Positions 36,361 through 51,649 of a DNA stretch of 64,000 bases are shown one piece after another. The translations under genes were made by a program, and so were the position numbers. The notes beneath the pieces are model-generated. The model saw only the letters and a program-made list of their open reading frames with translations, ran no database searches and was not told the origin of the DNA. Source of the stretch: Dirofilaria immitis (taxonomy: Eukaryota > Nematoda > Chromadorea > Rhabditida > Onchocercidae); NCBI GenBank assembly GCA_024305405.1, contig JAKNDB010000068.1, positions 6,935,501 through 6,999,500 on the forward strand, given 5' to 3'. The stretch's first letter is position 1; each line of letters opens with the position of its first letter.

Positions 36361-39300
36361 GAATTGTGGCATGAAGCAATATATCTATCTATCATCTTAC
36401 AATTTTTTAATCTAACTATAAGCGCTACAGTAGGAGTTTTGAATTAGTCTCGCAATAAAAATAATCTTGTGACAAGTTTTAATGCAAACTTATCTTGTTC
36501 ATTATAATTTGTTTAGGTAAACGATGCTAATATATACTTCCTTTTTGGGCTCCAAAATATGATATGATAATTAAGCGATGAAATGATGGAATTATCATTT
36601 TATTAAGAAGAAAATTTCTTTTTAAAATTAAAAAAACTCAAGATATATGATGTAAAATTTATGTAAATTTATGTTAAGGACTAGAAAATTTGTCGCAATT
36701 AATTGTGGATTTGTGATTACAAAATGATTCAAAGAAAAAGCCTTCTTCTGCATATGTTGGGACTTACATCAAGATAAGTTATAATAGGTGAAAAAAAAAA
36801 ATTCTTTGATTTAGGACTTTATCATTAAAAATATTTACATTACGAACAAAGAAAAGAACGGAAATGATGAAACAGTTGATCAATTCAAAAACATTAATGA
36901 ATTTTAAATTTATTTAAAAAATTATTTCCTGATTTCTCACTTGTTTTATCGTTATCATCTTCTCTGTTTTTTTATTGAATTTTGGTTAGTTTCGATGTTT
37001 TTAGCGTAACTAGCTGTCAAAACAAATTAGAAATTTCCTTACCATGATTTGAATTTGAATATCTGAAAGATATTATTGTTATTAAATATTTTAGAAATAG
37101 ATTTTTAGCAGTATAAGTGTCATTTTATTATTTTTGCTTGCGATAATTTCTTCATATTTCAATAGTTCAATCAGTCATCAGTTATCTGATAACGTTGAAT
37201 TTAGCTTGAATAGAAAATTATTGTCATATTTGTTTAAAGTATTTTACCAGCTGCTGAACACTGTAGAATCTTAATTTATGGAAGCAACGTATCACTCTCA
37301 TTTCAAAATCTATTCCTATGCCAACAATGCTTTCTTCTTATTGTATTTAGATGAAATAAACTGAGGAAGTGAAAAATTATTGCTGTATTGTTATGAAAAG
37401 TTTCGAAATGCTACGAGACTTTATTCCTTTTAATTAATATCCTTTTCATTATCATTTTTTTTTGTTCAGGAATAATAATATAGTATTGATATAGTTGTCG
37501 CATAAAGAGATATCTGGGCTAATTGTAGCAATTTCATCCAACAAAAGGGAGCATAAAAGATAGTAAGAGATGAAAATGGATAATTCTGGTCAAATAAATG
37601 GGTAGTGTTTATTTGTTTAGAAAGACGATAAATTGTCAAAATAACCTGTCTTGTTTACCCGTTTATTCTTCATTGCCTGTTCGTTAAGTTCAATTCAATC
37701 CTGCTGTCGACAGCTATCATAGTAAACGAAATTTAATCTACACACCAAATTGTCGTGTTTGTTAATTCCTCTTACTATTAGTCTTCTGTTATTGTTACTT
37801 TGAATGTCATCATTATTCATGTTTAATTGCAAGAAAATGTCATCAATATTTTATGCTTTCTCTTTTAATTGACTATATCTTCAGCATAATACTTTTTCGT
37901 GTAGCACATGAAGCACTGAATTATTTCATACTTCCTAACGAATGACTTAATTTCTATTATGATTTTTAGCGAGCGAACTTAATATGATTAAGCAAATTGC
38001 TGGATATACTGAGGTTATTAGTTAGACTTTATTTTATCTTCGTTTTTTTTTTTTTTTAATTTAAATACTACAGTCACGTTTATTAAAATTTATTCGAAGA
38101 AATATTTAATTTTTGTAAAGTTCGTCCATTTTTTGTTAAATTTCTTTATCATGTTTTCGAGAATTCATGCAGTTCATATATTTATATAATTGTATACCTA
38201 TTGGTAGCTTCTCTTCTTACTGTAAACAAAATAATGAAAATGAAAAATATGTATAATTTAAATAATTAATTAATTGAAACGAAAATATTCAAATTATCGC
38301 ACCCGAGTAATGAGCAATATGAAAAAAGAGAAAGTAAATTCAAAGTAACAAATATGAAAAGAGAGTTTATAAGCAACAAAAATTAATATATTTATTCGAA
38401 GGAACATTAATTGGTAATAGATATTATCCTGTAATTATTGTTTTTAGTAACTAATAATTAATGTTGATTTGACATAGTGATCTAATCATCATTTATGCCC
38501 TTATTTATTGCGTTATTGTGTTACTAGGAATAATTATTGTATTTGATCATAACTTATCAACGCTACTTGCAATGTTGTTCGAATCTAATACATTCTCGAA
38601 GTTTATGACTTCTAATTGTTTTCATTCTTGTAAGAATTTTATTTTAAAAAAATGAATTTTTGAAATTCAGAAAAGTAACAACAAGAAAACGTGCAGTTTT
38701 TTTCAGTTAAAATCGATTTTTTGTTTATAACAATGCTTTTTTCTCAAAAGAAGAAATTTCTATTTCTTTAAAGAAAAAAAGAAAGTATTAAATTATATTT
38801 TTGCATGCAAATAATTTTTCAAATTTTGGAAATCAAAAATTTTCAAAAAAAAGATTTTCTCTACCTGATGAAAAGATTGCGAAATTTAACTAAAATGATT
38901 GAATAAAATAGAATTTAAAATTAAATTATAATTTTAAATCGTGAGAAGTTCTGGAACCTGTTAGACTGAAACAGGTTTGCAGTTGATCAAATAGAACATA
39001 TGGATATCTATCTTCGTGTTTTTCGAAATATTATGCACTTTAATTGATTTAATCAGAATTTCTAATTTTCTGTTTCTTTTTTTTTTTGGAAATTTTGATC
39101 AAATGCACTTCCTAAAACGTAACGCGTATAATATTTTTATTTTATTGAAATCAACTGAAATTGAAGTCAATTTTTTCCTGTTTCTGCTTCTTGCTTTTCC
39201 AATTTCAATATATCTCATTTCAAAATCTATGTATATATTATCAGTTTTGAAATGAGATTCTTTCGTTATGATTCATCCATAATATACTATATCCAATATA

Positions 39301-39801
39301 TACTATATCCAATTTCACGTATTTCCAAATCCATACCAATAATTTGATTTGTATATAATCTTTAGAAATACAGAATAGTATCAAGACATATATTTCACAT
39401 TCAATAATAATTCATTGTTATATTGGAATATCCTGCTCAATCGTGGGATTGAAAGGAAGAAGGGAAGTTATCCTCTGTCAAATGATATATAATTATGGCG
39501 CATATCGCGAAGAAAGTAAAAAACTTGCGACTTTGAAGCTGTACAATCTGAAACTTCTCTTAAACGGTACTCTACAATTAGTTTCTTATAATAACGAAAG
39601 TTTCTAAACTAATTCATACCAGTAAAAACTGATTTTGTCCCATAATTTGATGTATTCTTTGTGCAAATTTAGTAAAGCCCAAACAAATCGGTCAAATGTT
39701 TAATTATCCGACTTACGTATTGGCTAGGAATTTATCAGTATACGCATGCATAAATATGATTTCAAGAACAATAAATCTTAGTAAAATTTTAAAAATTCTA
39801 G

Positions 39802-42273
39802 GCCGTGGTCTCTCGAATTTCAAGAAACGCTATAAGCTTAAGGGAGAACTTGGTCATGGTGGTTTCGGAGTTGTATATCGTGGAATCCGGATTAGTGATG
39901 AACTTCCGGTTGCTATCAAATTCATCGATCGAAATCATGTTCGCAACTGGGGAAAGGCAACATTTACTTTCATCACCCACATAAGTTTGAATTCAAATAA
40001 TTTTGGCATTGATGTGATTTTAGTAGAACTAATATGCATTTTAGTTAGAAGATGAACGATTACCAATGGAAATTTGTATGTTAGCACGATGCATTCATGT
40101 ACCGGGAGTGATTAAATTACTAGATTGGTACAATATTCCAGAAGGTTTTTTGATTGTAATGACACGTCCATATCCATGCGTTGATTTGTTTGATTTTATT
40201 AAAAGCCACAAAAAGCTTGATGAAGATGTAAGTTTAATAACTCATTCAAAATTTCACTTTTATTATTATTATTATTTTTTTGAGAAAACTTATAAAGTTA
40301 TCAAATACTGAAAAGTTTCGTAATTTCAAATTAAATTCTACCATTCAATCTTAACTGAAATTTTTTCCAGCTTGCGCGATTCTTGTTTCGACAAATAGTT
40401 CTGACTATTCACGATTGCGTCCAACAGAAAGTACTGCATCGAGACCTGAAGGTGTGTATCGGCATTTTTATAAAACTTAGACGAGGGAATAATTGGAGAA
40501 GAAATTACTATTTATTCTCTAATCATTTCTTTTGATGGTTATCAAGAATACATTTATCTTTGATGTATTTGTGAGAAATTAATTCATAATTTAAATATAA
40601 TTCTTTAAAGTTAACAGAAGTAACGGGAATATCAATGATCACCATGAGCAGATCAGCTACTCAGTATCTCCATATTGCTATCATAGACAGAAATGCACAT
40701 CATCAAAGAGCTATTTATTTTGCAGTGAAATTTTTATAATCAGTATTTTTAACTAATCAGTATTTTCAATTAAGAATTAACAGTTGTAGGACGAAAATAT
40801 AGTGATTGATTTGGTGAACGGAGAAACATCGTTGGTTGATTTTGGCGCTGCAACTCTGCTCAAGAAAAATCACTACACTGATTTCCAGGGTATTTTTCTA
40901 GATGGCTTGGAGAATTTTACTTCTGCGAGACATGTTCACTCTCAAAACAAATTCTGTATTATCGAGCGATCATTAGGTATAGATGGATTCGGGTGAAACA
41001 GACTTTATAAGTTCAACAGCAAGAATCTTTTAGTATTGATTTTTGTCAGCTTTCATGGCTTTCCACTAATAACGACGGTCATCTTTCAGGAACTCGTTTG
41101 TATTGTCCACCCGAATGGTTTCTGCATTCGATGTATTTGGGTTGCGAAGCAACTGTCTGGTCGCTAGGTGTTTTGCTGTATAACATGCTCAACGGGAGGC
41201 TACCATTTCGTGATGAAAAAGAGATTTGTACGTCGCATCTGCTGGGATCATTGCCGTTCTATACGCAAGTCAGCAAAAGTGAGTTTCGCAAGTAAAAGTA
41301 AAGCATGTTTCAAGATTTTAATTTTAAAACAGCATCTTCAGATTAATAATTGGATAAATTCTTGACTATTAAACGTGTCCGAATATATAATCCATCTCAA
41401 TTAAATTTCATTCGATCAAAATTAAAAAAAATACTTTTTAGATGCTATGGATTTGATCGCCCAATGCTTGTGTTTCGATCCGAATAAGCGATGCACTCTT
41501 GACGCAATCTTGAAGCATTCATGGATGCGAATTCCATGTGCTGATTGGAGTACGTTAATAGATCGCACATATCAGAACTCGTCTGATGATCAACAGGATA
41601 ATGTTATATACGCGAATCATATATCGAAGGAACATACAGAGTCAAGGTAAGCTTTTCACTATTGACGAGAATTATTTATCACGTACTTTTTTGATAAATA
41701 AAAATACCGATGTGTAGAAATGGCGTATTGCTTCAATCATTGCATAGAAAAAGTGAATTCTTCCTGTTGCACTGATTCCATTTGAAAATGATTTGTTATA
41801 TATAAACTAGTGTTGGCTGAATCCATTTCAGTTACGCCGAATCGGGTGTCGGCAGTACGTCCAGTTTCAGTCCATCCACATCGTCTTCATTCAGAGCTCG
41901 TTATCGTCTAGGTGAGCAAAGGGCAGGAGGAATAATTGTGGCATCGTTATCTCGTCGTAACCATGCATATCACTGTTGGGATGAAAATCGAGCTTGTCAA
42001 TCAAAAATTTCCGTGATCGACGATTCTCTTTCACTGATAAATACTAGAGAATTTATGAAGATGGTTTATCTACAGCAGAATAATATTATCTCAAACGGTC
42101 GAATAAATAAAGCACATTCCATTAATCATTTATCCACTTATGCTCCGCGGTTTACTTTTTCACACATTCAAAACCTAGAGGAAGGTAATAGGACCCGATC
42201 TCCTACTTTGTGGCTCTTAAATTGGAAAAACGTTCCACAGATTCAGGACAGCAATCGGCACTTTTCTCAGTAG
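39802..42273 (+). CDS. PIM-family serine/threonine protein kinase (5' end not determined)
   Basis: This is a cytosolic or nuclear Ser/Thr kinase closest to the PIM family (Caenorhabditis prk-1/prk-2). Exons: 39802-39956 (glycine loop [13 protein letters not shown], then VAIKF with the ATP-binding lysine), 40045-40227 ([18 protein letters not shown]), 40371-40451 (ending HRDLK), 40790-40889 ([11 protein letters not shown]), 41090-41278 ([22 protein letters not shown]), 41442-41646 ([20 protein letters not shown]) and 41832-42273 (a Ser-rich tail). HRDLKDEN, DFG and the PPEW motif are intact, so the kinase should be active. The first exon begins at an acceptor, so the N-terminus lies upstream and was not found. 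The first intron in view lacks a GT donor. In the last exon another frame stays open to 42341 and ends RTGRVLVY; with the error pattern of this window the true C-terminus may be that one. Confidence 0.9.
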
Positions 42274-42341
42274 CACTACTACCGAAACCATCAAGCCATG
42301 AGAGCTTTAACGGAAGAACAGGTAGAGTACTGGTATATTAA

Positions 42342-44723
42342 TATTTAATATTTTGTTTAATTTTTGTATAGCTGCCTATTTTTTTTTATGCATTTTTATT
42401 ATATGTTAAGATATTTTTATGTAACTTAAAGATCTCATTTGATTAACTGTTGACTATGAAAGAATTGAATTTGTAACATGAGTACCAACTAATAAAATTA
42501 AAAAAAAAAATCACTTCTTTTTTGTTTTAATGCATATAAAGGGAAGGAAGCAAACTGAGCAGTTGCAAAAGATGGAGAAAATTATTATTACTTTATAGGA
42601 TTTTCAAAATACTCGCACTAAATTATTTTCAACTTCGATTAAGAAATTAATTATACATCGCGACAATATATATAGTAACGACAGAATTTCTTAGTAATTA
42701 TTATTATTTTTCAAACTGACTTTCAATGCTCGTAGAAGCTTTGTGACACTTCATCGTAGGAATGTAAAGCATACTTTAAAACGAACAATTTATGATGCTT
42801 CGCAAAAAATATAAATCAAGACTTATTGATTAATTTTTTCAATTTCATTTAAACCTATTTTTACGATTTGATTTACCGAACTAAAAAATTTGTACCATGC
42901 AATCTTCAACATCCAAAAAGCCTCGTGAAAATTCATACCAACACTTCCACTAACATCTTATTGCGTTTACAGCAAAACAATGTTTATGTTGTTTTGCCAT
43001 AAATACATAAAATAGTAGTAAACTATTAAGATGATAAGTAAAGGAGAAGATGTATAGTGAAATTGGTCTTCTGGATACTGCTTTTTTGAAAATAGCTGCT
43101 GAACATTATAACAAACTGAATTTATTTCAAATTCATATCAAATTAAGACAAAAATTAGGCACGCTGTCAAAAAATTTTAAAAAATAAAGGCAATAGATCT
43201 TTAAATATATAAAAACGATGGCAAGGATAATCACACTTGCCTACTGAAAATAACAATTTGAAAAGACTAAAAAGAAAATTTGGAAAAATGGTCATTACAT
43301 GGCCACTTATGGAAGATTTAAGGCCAGAGTAACGGTTTTAAAATGTATCAACAAGAATAAGAATTAGTCAGCATTTTTTAAAGCATTTCTTACTAATGCA
43401 TGCTGCATAAAATTCTCATAACATATGCAGTTAAGCGATATGTAAAATAGTTGCATAATGCATGAAATAATAACATTACTAATACCTTGGTATGCAACAT
43501 GTTTTGCAAATCATTCTATTTGCAAAACAAAATTAAAATGTATTTAGCAGCTGCGAGAAAAGTCAAAAATAAAATGCATATTGCAGCAAATAAAAGAATA
43601 TATTTAACAAATGAATCCTGACTTAATATGGAACCTTATTCGTACACTTCATGAAAATACCAGGCCATCATAAGAACGATTTGAGCAATTGACATGAATG
43701 ATATGAATGGGCAAAAGTGATGTACCTTCAGCTTTACTATTACTTCTTCCACTAACACTGTAGAATTAGTATTTAAAAAATTATGGAATGTTGAAGTAAA
43801 AGTCCTAATGACCGATCGAATTCACATAACATCAATTATTCTCTGAATATAAGTATAAAATTTTGACAAATTTCTTATCTTTATGATTCATAAATGCTTA
43901 TTATTACAATATAATGTATCATCATCTTTCGCTGAAAGTAAAGTTGAAAATAGTGATATTCTATATTAGAAATAGTTTGGATAAATGAGTTACAAGAATA
44001 GAGTGAATTTCGAAATGTTCACTGAAAATTGATCAAATAAAAAAAAACGGAAAGAATAAAGGCCAACGGCTGCAGGATCAAAAAGTTCATTATATACGAG
44101 ATTAAAAACTTTTCGAAAAGCATTTGACAAATGGCGGCAGGTAATATGGCTTAAAAGAATATGACAAATCGAATGAACGTTTAACAGACAAGAACAACAA
44201 TTAGAAAAATCGAAATAATATCCTTCAAGTAATCTATGGAAAGCTGAGAAAAGCTTCCTTGTAATCTTCTGTACATTGACAATGGCTAGAAGCCTGCTAG
44301 CTGATACTCCAAGCACAATATCGCATCATTTAAAGATACAAAGATTCGGTCAATATCTGCGAGAGTATGGTGTATCGAAGTTGAACAAAAATGAGTAAAT
44401 GAATTTCCTGTAAAGACATGCAGAAGAATGCTAATAAATGATAGGCATTGAAGATCGGAGCCAAAATTTATGTCTATACAATAAGGAAGTTATAATTCGA
44501 AAACTTTTTCTTTTCGAGAAACAAAAATTTTCAAGAAATATGGAAAAGTACTGCAATGGGTATGAAAGTAATAGCAAAAGAAAAAATGAAAAAAAAGATA
44601 TTAAATACTCTGTAGTAAAATGATTCCTATCATAATAAACAAAACTTGATTTAAAAAATGTTTAAAAAATTAAACAAAAATTTGGATTATTGATTACTGA
44701 TAACATACCACTCGTTATGTATA
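42342..44723. other. Convergent intergenic region between the kinase and the BED gene
   Basis: About 2.4 kb between two convergent genes. AT-rich; small open frames on both strands have no recognisable motifs and none joins convincingly to either neighbour. Confidence 0.45.
42491..42496 (+). terminator. Polyadenylation signal of the PIM kinase
   Basis: AATAAA followed by an A-rich tract lies about 150-220 bases downstream of the two possible kinase stop codons. It is the first canonical signal after the gene. Confidence 0.45.
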
Positions 44724-47700
44724 TTATTCTCCCTGTTCCGGGACGATATTCAGAAGATGTTCTGATAGCAGATCATGATCACTCACTGTAGATTTCAACA
44801 ATCGTTTCAAGTAACTGCTCTGAGGTATTTGATAAGTGGGATCCAGATTATCCACAAATTGCTAAAAATCGCATTTATGATGCTAACGAAGTCCTTAAAA
44901 ATTCCGAAAAAGTTACATCGCCTAAAGGAATAATGATGTAGAAATGTAGAAAAAATGGTTAGTGAAAAATGGCTTTTAGAAAAATGGAAATTTTTTTGAA
45001 TAGAAGAAAAGTCTAGGTAATCAGTTTTTAAGGAAAAAGTGCAAGAAATTTTTCGCAAAATTATTGCTTATACTAACAATTGACGATATTGTCTACTAAG
45101 AGAAAAGTTATTCTTTGATTTTATTTAAAGAAATACAGAAGATGAAGTTACGAATTGTAATCAGAGGTCGATGGTCGCAAAATGACTTAATAAAAAGATA
45201 ATTAAAACGGGTGTGCTTGCGACATATTTCAAAAGAACAGATAAAATGAAATTAACAGTAGATAAAACTTTTTTTTGATTTTCTAGAATTCGTAATAAAA
45301 ATGCCTATTATCAATAAAAATTCATCTAAAGAATTATAATTCCATAAAGAAAATTTTGATGGGAAGCATAAAAACTTTAAAAAAATGATTACCTTAAATT
45401 CAGGTAGTTCGAGTAATTGAAACGCATTTGTTTTCGCCAAAAACTTCGCGAGAGCAATATCTTTGCAGATTTGATAGCATTAACTTGTTCGTCGCTGGTG
45501 CCTATAATTGTTAGATCACGAGAAGGTACAATTGGTTTGGTAGTATTAATAGTTGCAGTTGCTGCAGCAGATGTAGTGGCAGTTACGTTAGTCACTGAAT
45601 TTTCAACACTTTTACGTGTTTGGCGCACTTTTACCACTTCGCCAGTTGGCAATCTTTTGCTTATTGTCCTGAAATGATTCACTGAAATGGGAGAAAACAA
45701 AAACAATCAGGACAAAATTTTGAATACAAAATTAATTTTTTTAAAAGATCAATTTAGACATTTAAAGTTATCAAAAAGAGTCAAGAAGTCATTGAAATAT
45801 CAAAATACAAACAAAAACTAAAAATATGATTTGAATGCAATGACGATATGATTGGATACGCTTTTGCAAAGGAAGATTTTTAAGATCATCAATCATCTTA
45901 CGAAATTCATTTTACGATAAAATAATATTTGATGATCTAGAATATCGTCTATTGCGAAGACATTCACTTCTTATAATATTAGTAGAATAGAATGATTTGC
46001 CTAGCTTCAACATTTTCACCCGGTGTTATTTTTTAATCAATTTTATATGAATTAATTGATTTGAGAAAAAGGAGAGAAAACTTGTTATTTTAAATTTTGG
46101 GATTTGAAAATTACGGTTAAACATTCACCTAACAGATTTCGTTGTATCCAAAGGAGTTACAATATGTGCATTTACTAAATGATTTCGGATAGCGCTTCCA
46201 CTGACTACCGACTGAGTATTTAAAAACTTATTCTGCAGCGGCGATTTTGATGGTAGCAAATCCGACTTTGCGAGACCAAGACGCATTAACAAATTGGTGT
46301 CGACTAAGCCTGATGCTTCATCAGAATCGAAAGCAGCGCTTCTGTTTGTGTTACCAATCGTACCATAACTAATATTTGGATCTGAAGAGCAATTAAATAA
46401 GCATTTTCATATATCGGGATATATCATTTGCACGACCAATCAACATTTGTTTCTTCACTTTTAATATACCTCATTATTTCACTTTTTATGTTTTCAATTG
46501 GAATAAAATATTTTCTAATAAAGAATGAAGAGAGGAATGGAAGAAAAGGATGGCTAGAAAAAGGAAAAAAGATAGAGATAGTAGAGACGGAAAAGAGAAA
46601 TTATTTTCATTACTATTTAAGTTTCCGTTTAGATATTACAAGATCTGATTTTTAGAGTTTTATAAATTAAATTCTAAACTCAAAATAAAATTTATAAATG
46701 CTAAAGACTATTTAAAAACATGGAAATTTCATTAATCCCGAATATAGGAAGACGAGGAGGAAAAGAACGAGTGACTAAAGGATTCTTTTTTCTTGTAAAA
46801 ACTTAATGATAATCTTCATTTGATTTAACTTTCCTTCAGTTCTTCGTCTGATCACATAAATCTCTACTTCCATATAATCTTAACAGTACAACTACGATGA
46901 ATTCTAGTGGACACGTTCATATTGGTAATATACCTGCAACATAACACGTTGCATATGAGAAATGAAAAAGGAAAAGGAAGGAAGAGTTTCTATGAAAATT
47001 TAAGTCCCGGAGCATAATTGCAAGGAAACATATTGTCTCAATAAGTTTATTTCATATCAACATCTTATTTCTCTTCTATGTACGTCACATAAGCTTATAA
47101 AAGCAAATCTATACAGTGTTACATAAAGACAATTGCACTGGAATTACTGTAAAGTTTAACATTTAACAAAATTGGTAAAAGTAAACTAACATTGTAAGTC
47201 TGTCGAATCTGTTTGATTTGCTGCTGCCATTTCTATCATTGCTTTGACGCGTTCCGTATTAGTCATAGATGTGAAACTTTCATCCTCAAAAGCTCCCGCA
47301 CTGAAATATCAAGTAATCAAGCGAATCGGGAAAAGTTTTTCCATTTTGTTAATATCTTTAATCGGTCATTCAATGAAATTAGCATCATATCAATTCAATG
47401 TATGCTTGTAGCATAACTAATATTGAGAGAGACGCCTGATATCAACTTCTTTTGTCTTAATATCTTTTTATGCCATACCTCAACGATCTTTTCTTCGCTT
47501 CCGTTTGTTCTTCAGCGCTATTGATATTTGCATCTTCACTATTGCTTCTGCATGTAAGAAATGATTATCACTCAAAAAAAAGCATAAAATTATTTCCTAA
47601 CATTGAGCGTATATTTTTCATTTATTTCCTTTTATAGATAACTTACATCAACTACAACTGTTCCGTTCAATAATGCTAAATCTTAATTTAGGCTACCGTT

Positions 47701-50700
47701 TGGTGAATAAATTTTCCAAAAGGTAGGAAAGGAAAAATGCATTTAATCCTTCTATTTATCATTGTATAAGTATCTTATTTCAATCGACCATTAACATTGA
47801 AGTATTCAAACTAGTGCTGCTAAACCTTATATATCACAGTATATAAACTTAATGTAAACATATTGATAACGTGATTAATTAAATGTTTAAAACTGGAATA
47901 TTCAGAACTGCTATTCAAATTCTTGATCAAAAGCTAGAAGTTTGAAAGTATTTTCAGAGCTCCAAAAGCTGTCTTCTGTTATTGTTTTCTTACTCATGTA
48001 ACAAGATTTCTGAAAATCCAATATGTTTATAATTTTATTCTCTTCATGTAAAACGGTTCCGTCTAGAGTTATTTTAAAAATAAATTCGAACTGCATTTAA
48101 TTAATTTGAATAATAGGAATATTAGCAGTCTAAATGGATTCCCAGCAATCGAATACATAATGGTTAATTAACTATTCCTTGGTCCTAGGCTCATAATTTT
48201 GTTGCTTTCTGAGAAGAAATTGTGCCTGTGTTACATGCTCTATAACATTATAAAAAAAAATTATCTATAAAAAATTATTTCTGTTCATTATAAAAATTAT
48301 TTATAAATGAAAAGTTGCAGAAGAAGGTAATGAAGAGAAAAAGTGGGAAATTACTACGAGTGATAATAAGTGATAATAATAATTTCTAATTTAATTGCTA
48401 TCATTTTTTGTTTATTTACATGGAAATCAGTTGCAAATTATGACTTACTTTTTTAAGGGAGATGGAAGTATCTGAATCGATTCTGGGATAGGACTAATCC
48501 CTCTTCTAGACGTTGTCGTGATTCCAATATCAAAATCAATCGATAATCACTTTTATGATGCGCTTTTAGGTGCATTTTCAAATTTGTACTGAATGGCGAT
48601 GAAGTACTAAATGGACAATTAACACATTTCACCGTCTGAAATAAATTGACAAAAATTTAGAAAAATTTAGATCATACAGATTAATCTAAGCATACTAGAA
48701 GATAAAATTTCGTTTCGAAGTATTAGTTAACCGAACCTATGAAAATGAAAGTTCTTATTAGACAATAATTCTAATAAGAATAAGAAGACTACTAAGCTAC
48801 TAAAAAGATATGATCATTGTCATTGTTATTTGCAGTTGAGTCATTTGAAATTTTATAAATTAAAACGAAAAATTGATGAATTGAAAAGGAATTACTTACT
48901 TTACTGCCATCACCAACATCTTTAAAAAATCGCCACACAGGATGTCTTCGCAAGCGTCGTCTCTTCAAAACAATTGCTGACTGGTTACCTACCGGGGAAG
49001 TAATTTTGTCAGTTTTGCCACTTGTATAATAAGATGATGGCGAATCTGCAAAATAGCTTCATCAAATAATCAGTAGCTCTACACGACATAAAATTGAAAA
49101 TTAAGCCTGAGCCTATAAAGTTAGAAGTTAGAAAGGCTTGTGCTAGCACATAAGAATGGAAGGATATGATTTCTGTATAGCGAAAACCCTCAAAAATTAT
49201 TCAAAAATATAAATTATCATAAATGCTACTTCATTTTATTACTTGCAATTTCCCAATTCAATATAATTCAATACGTACATTGTTATTTGTTACAATAAAA
49301 ATAATTTACATTTTAAGCTATCATAAGAAAGAAAGAAAAATCGATTGATGAAAAATTTTGAAATATTTATTCTCATAAGCAAACATTAGCAAATCATTTC
49401 ATCTATAAGTTTTAATGACTTGCCCTTTAATTAGTGGAAATTCGGTGAAAACTTATAAAGACCTATTTTAGGAACTTTTTATAAATAAAAATTGAAAAAT
49501 AGTTTTTAAGTTATATAGAAAGGATTTTGCTTGTTCAGCTAATAAATTAAGTATTAAGTTGCACAGACTAAGATGACAGATAGAATATTAAATGTGACAA
49601 AAACAATTCATTATTTCTTTTAACTTACTTTGCGATATTTTATTGAGTGTTTTCAATCTTTCATTGTCACTAGGAAGAAGCGCTTTTGTCTGATTTAATG
49701 ATGCATTTGCAGCAAATTTTGCTGAGGCATCCGAAATAGTTTTCAGTAATTCCGGTAAACTGCTTGCGAGATCTGGTGTATTTTTAAATAATCCAATGGA
49801 AGTTGTGATCCCGAAAATGCTTTCGGGAAATCCAAAATATTTCGAGGCGTGGTAGGCAATGTGGGAATTTTACTATTTAATGCAGTAATATTAGTGGTAG
49901 GGAAGGCGTAGTGGTGGTAGTAATAACCGAAGTGTTTTGAAAACTACTGGTCTGATTCAGTATGCCCAATAGAACTGCAGCACTGCTTAGATTAGACCCG
50001 GTAGTTGAAAGTACATTATTATTATTACTATTACTGCTACTAGTATTACTATTATTACTACTACTACTACATCTTCCAATTGCCGGTAGAGCGGTAGTCG
50101 TTACGTGATGCATATAAGGAGTTTTTGTTGTCGTTACTGCTGTTGTTGCTGTTGTACACGTGGCCAGGAGAGAATTTTGAAGTGTCATCTGTTCCTGTTG
50201 TTCTTCTTCTGCTTTAAGAACCTGTAATTTGAATTTTGTTTTCTAAAATTCCTATCTTTCGACTCTTCATGCTCAAAACATCCAATTATCATATTTTCTC
50301 TCAACATCATTTATCTCACTCTTGTCATTAAAATCTTATCCAATTTCCAGTGTGTTTCATCACTGATCACACTTTTTTGTGCGCTCAAAATTAATAAGAT
50401 CTATACGCTATTATTTCTTCTTAAATTATTAAAACACGTCATTAGGAATTGTAACGTCACATATTCATGATATCACGTATCCAGAAACATCCAAATATGG
50501 ACAGTTTTCTTTGAGAAGAAATAATAGCATATAAATTTCATACAGTGATGGGATAAAATGCTATATATATATGTAGCTTTTAGCAAAATTAAAAGCAAAA
50601 GATGATATTATTTTCCTTAAACTTATGATTGCGAACAACCATTCGCTCAGTGTGAAATATCACTGATAATCCTATCAAGTTTTCCAAGTCTCCGCCAAAA

Positions 50701-51618
50701 TCGTCCAAAAATTCTCACATTGCCTATTTAGAAATTTCTTTTTCTATAAGTGTATGTGTACATTTCTGAATTATTCTTTCAAAATTTCAACTTCCATACC
50801 TACATAGAAAGTATTACTTTATTATCTAAGCTTCCCTATCTATTGATTGAGGGAAAAGTTTGGTCTCGGAAGAAGCCTAAATAATCTTATAAGGACTTCA
50901 TCCTTTGGTCAATTATTGCTGTACCTTCATCTAAAAATATAAGGTACCTTATTCGATATTTTTGCAAAGAAAATTTGTTTGATTCAGACGATGCAAAATG
51001 ACTTTCACTGCAATCAAAATTATTTTATCATTCAATCTTTTGCTTATATATGATGATTATAGTAACAAATAATTCCATTGATTATCTTTTTCAATCTAAG
51101 GAATTATTATTCTTCTTCATCATCAATTCCGCTACATTCATCCTCTATTAGCAGAAGAATTCCTCTTTTTCAAGAATTAAATATTAACAATATATATATT
51201 TGTTATTGTGTAACTAATTATAGTATAACACTGTAACTAACTATAATACATACATATATATATATATCCCAACCGTTCTTAAAAACTGACTTCTTCAAAG
51301 AGGTCGTGATGGTGCGTTCTTAGGTGTACCTTCAAATTAGTGCTGAACACAGATTTTGTACTATAGTTACAATGTTTGCATGTCGCCACGCCATCCTTCA
51401 CTGTAAAATACGGCCAGACTGGATTTCGACGCTGGCGTTTTCTTCGTAATGCCGCAGATAATGTCATATCTAAAAATCTTCTTATTTTGATTATGATAAT
51501 TGTTACGAGTGAGAGTATCATTATTATACTGCTGTAGATTATTCATCTAATCATGCTTTGCAAAAAGTTATCAATCATGACAAGAATAGAATTCACTCAA
51601 AGAAGTCAAAATAATTAA

Positions 51619-51649
<31 letters not shown>

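Larger units (their letters stand above)
30131..39801. other. Large gene-poor AT-rich region
   Basis: About 9.7 kb without recognisable coding exons on either strand. It holds an ATC microsatellite (31830-31865), a purine GA tract (36306-36360), an imperfect inverted repeat near 30230-30366 and a pair of 50-bp direct repeats near 34284 and 34671. It may be intergenic or may include upstream exons or introns of the PIM kinase, whose first exon I could not identify. Confidence 0.45.
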
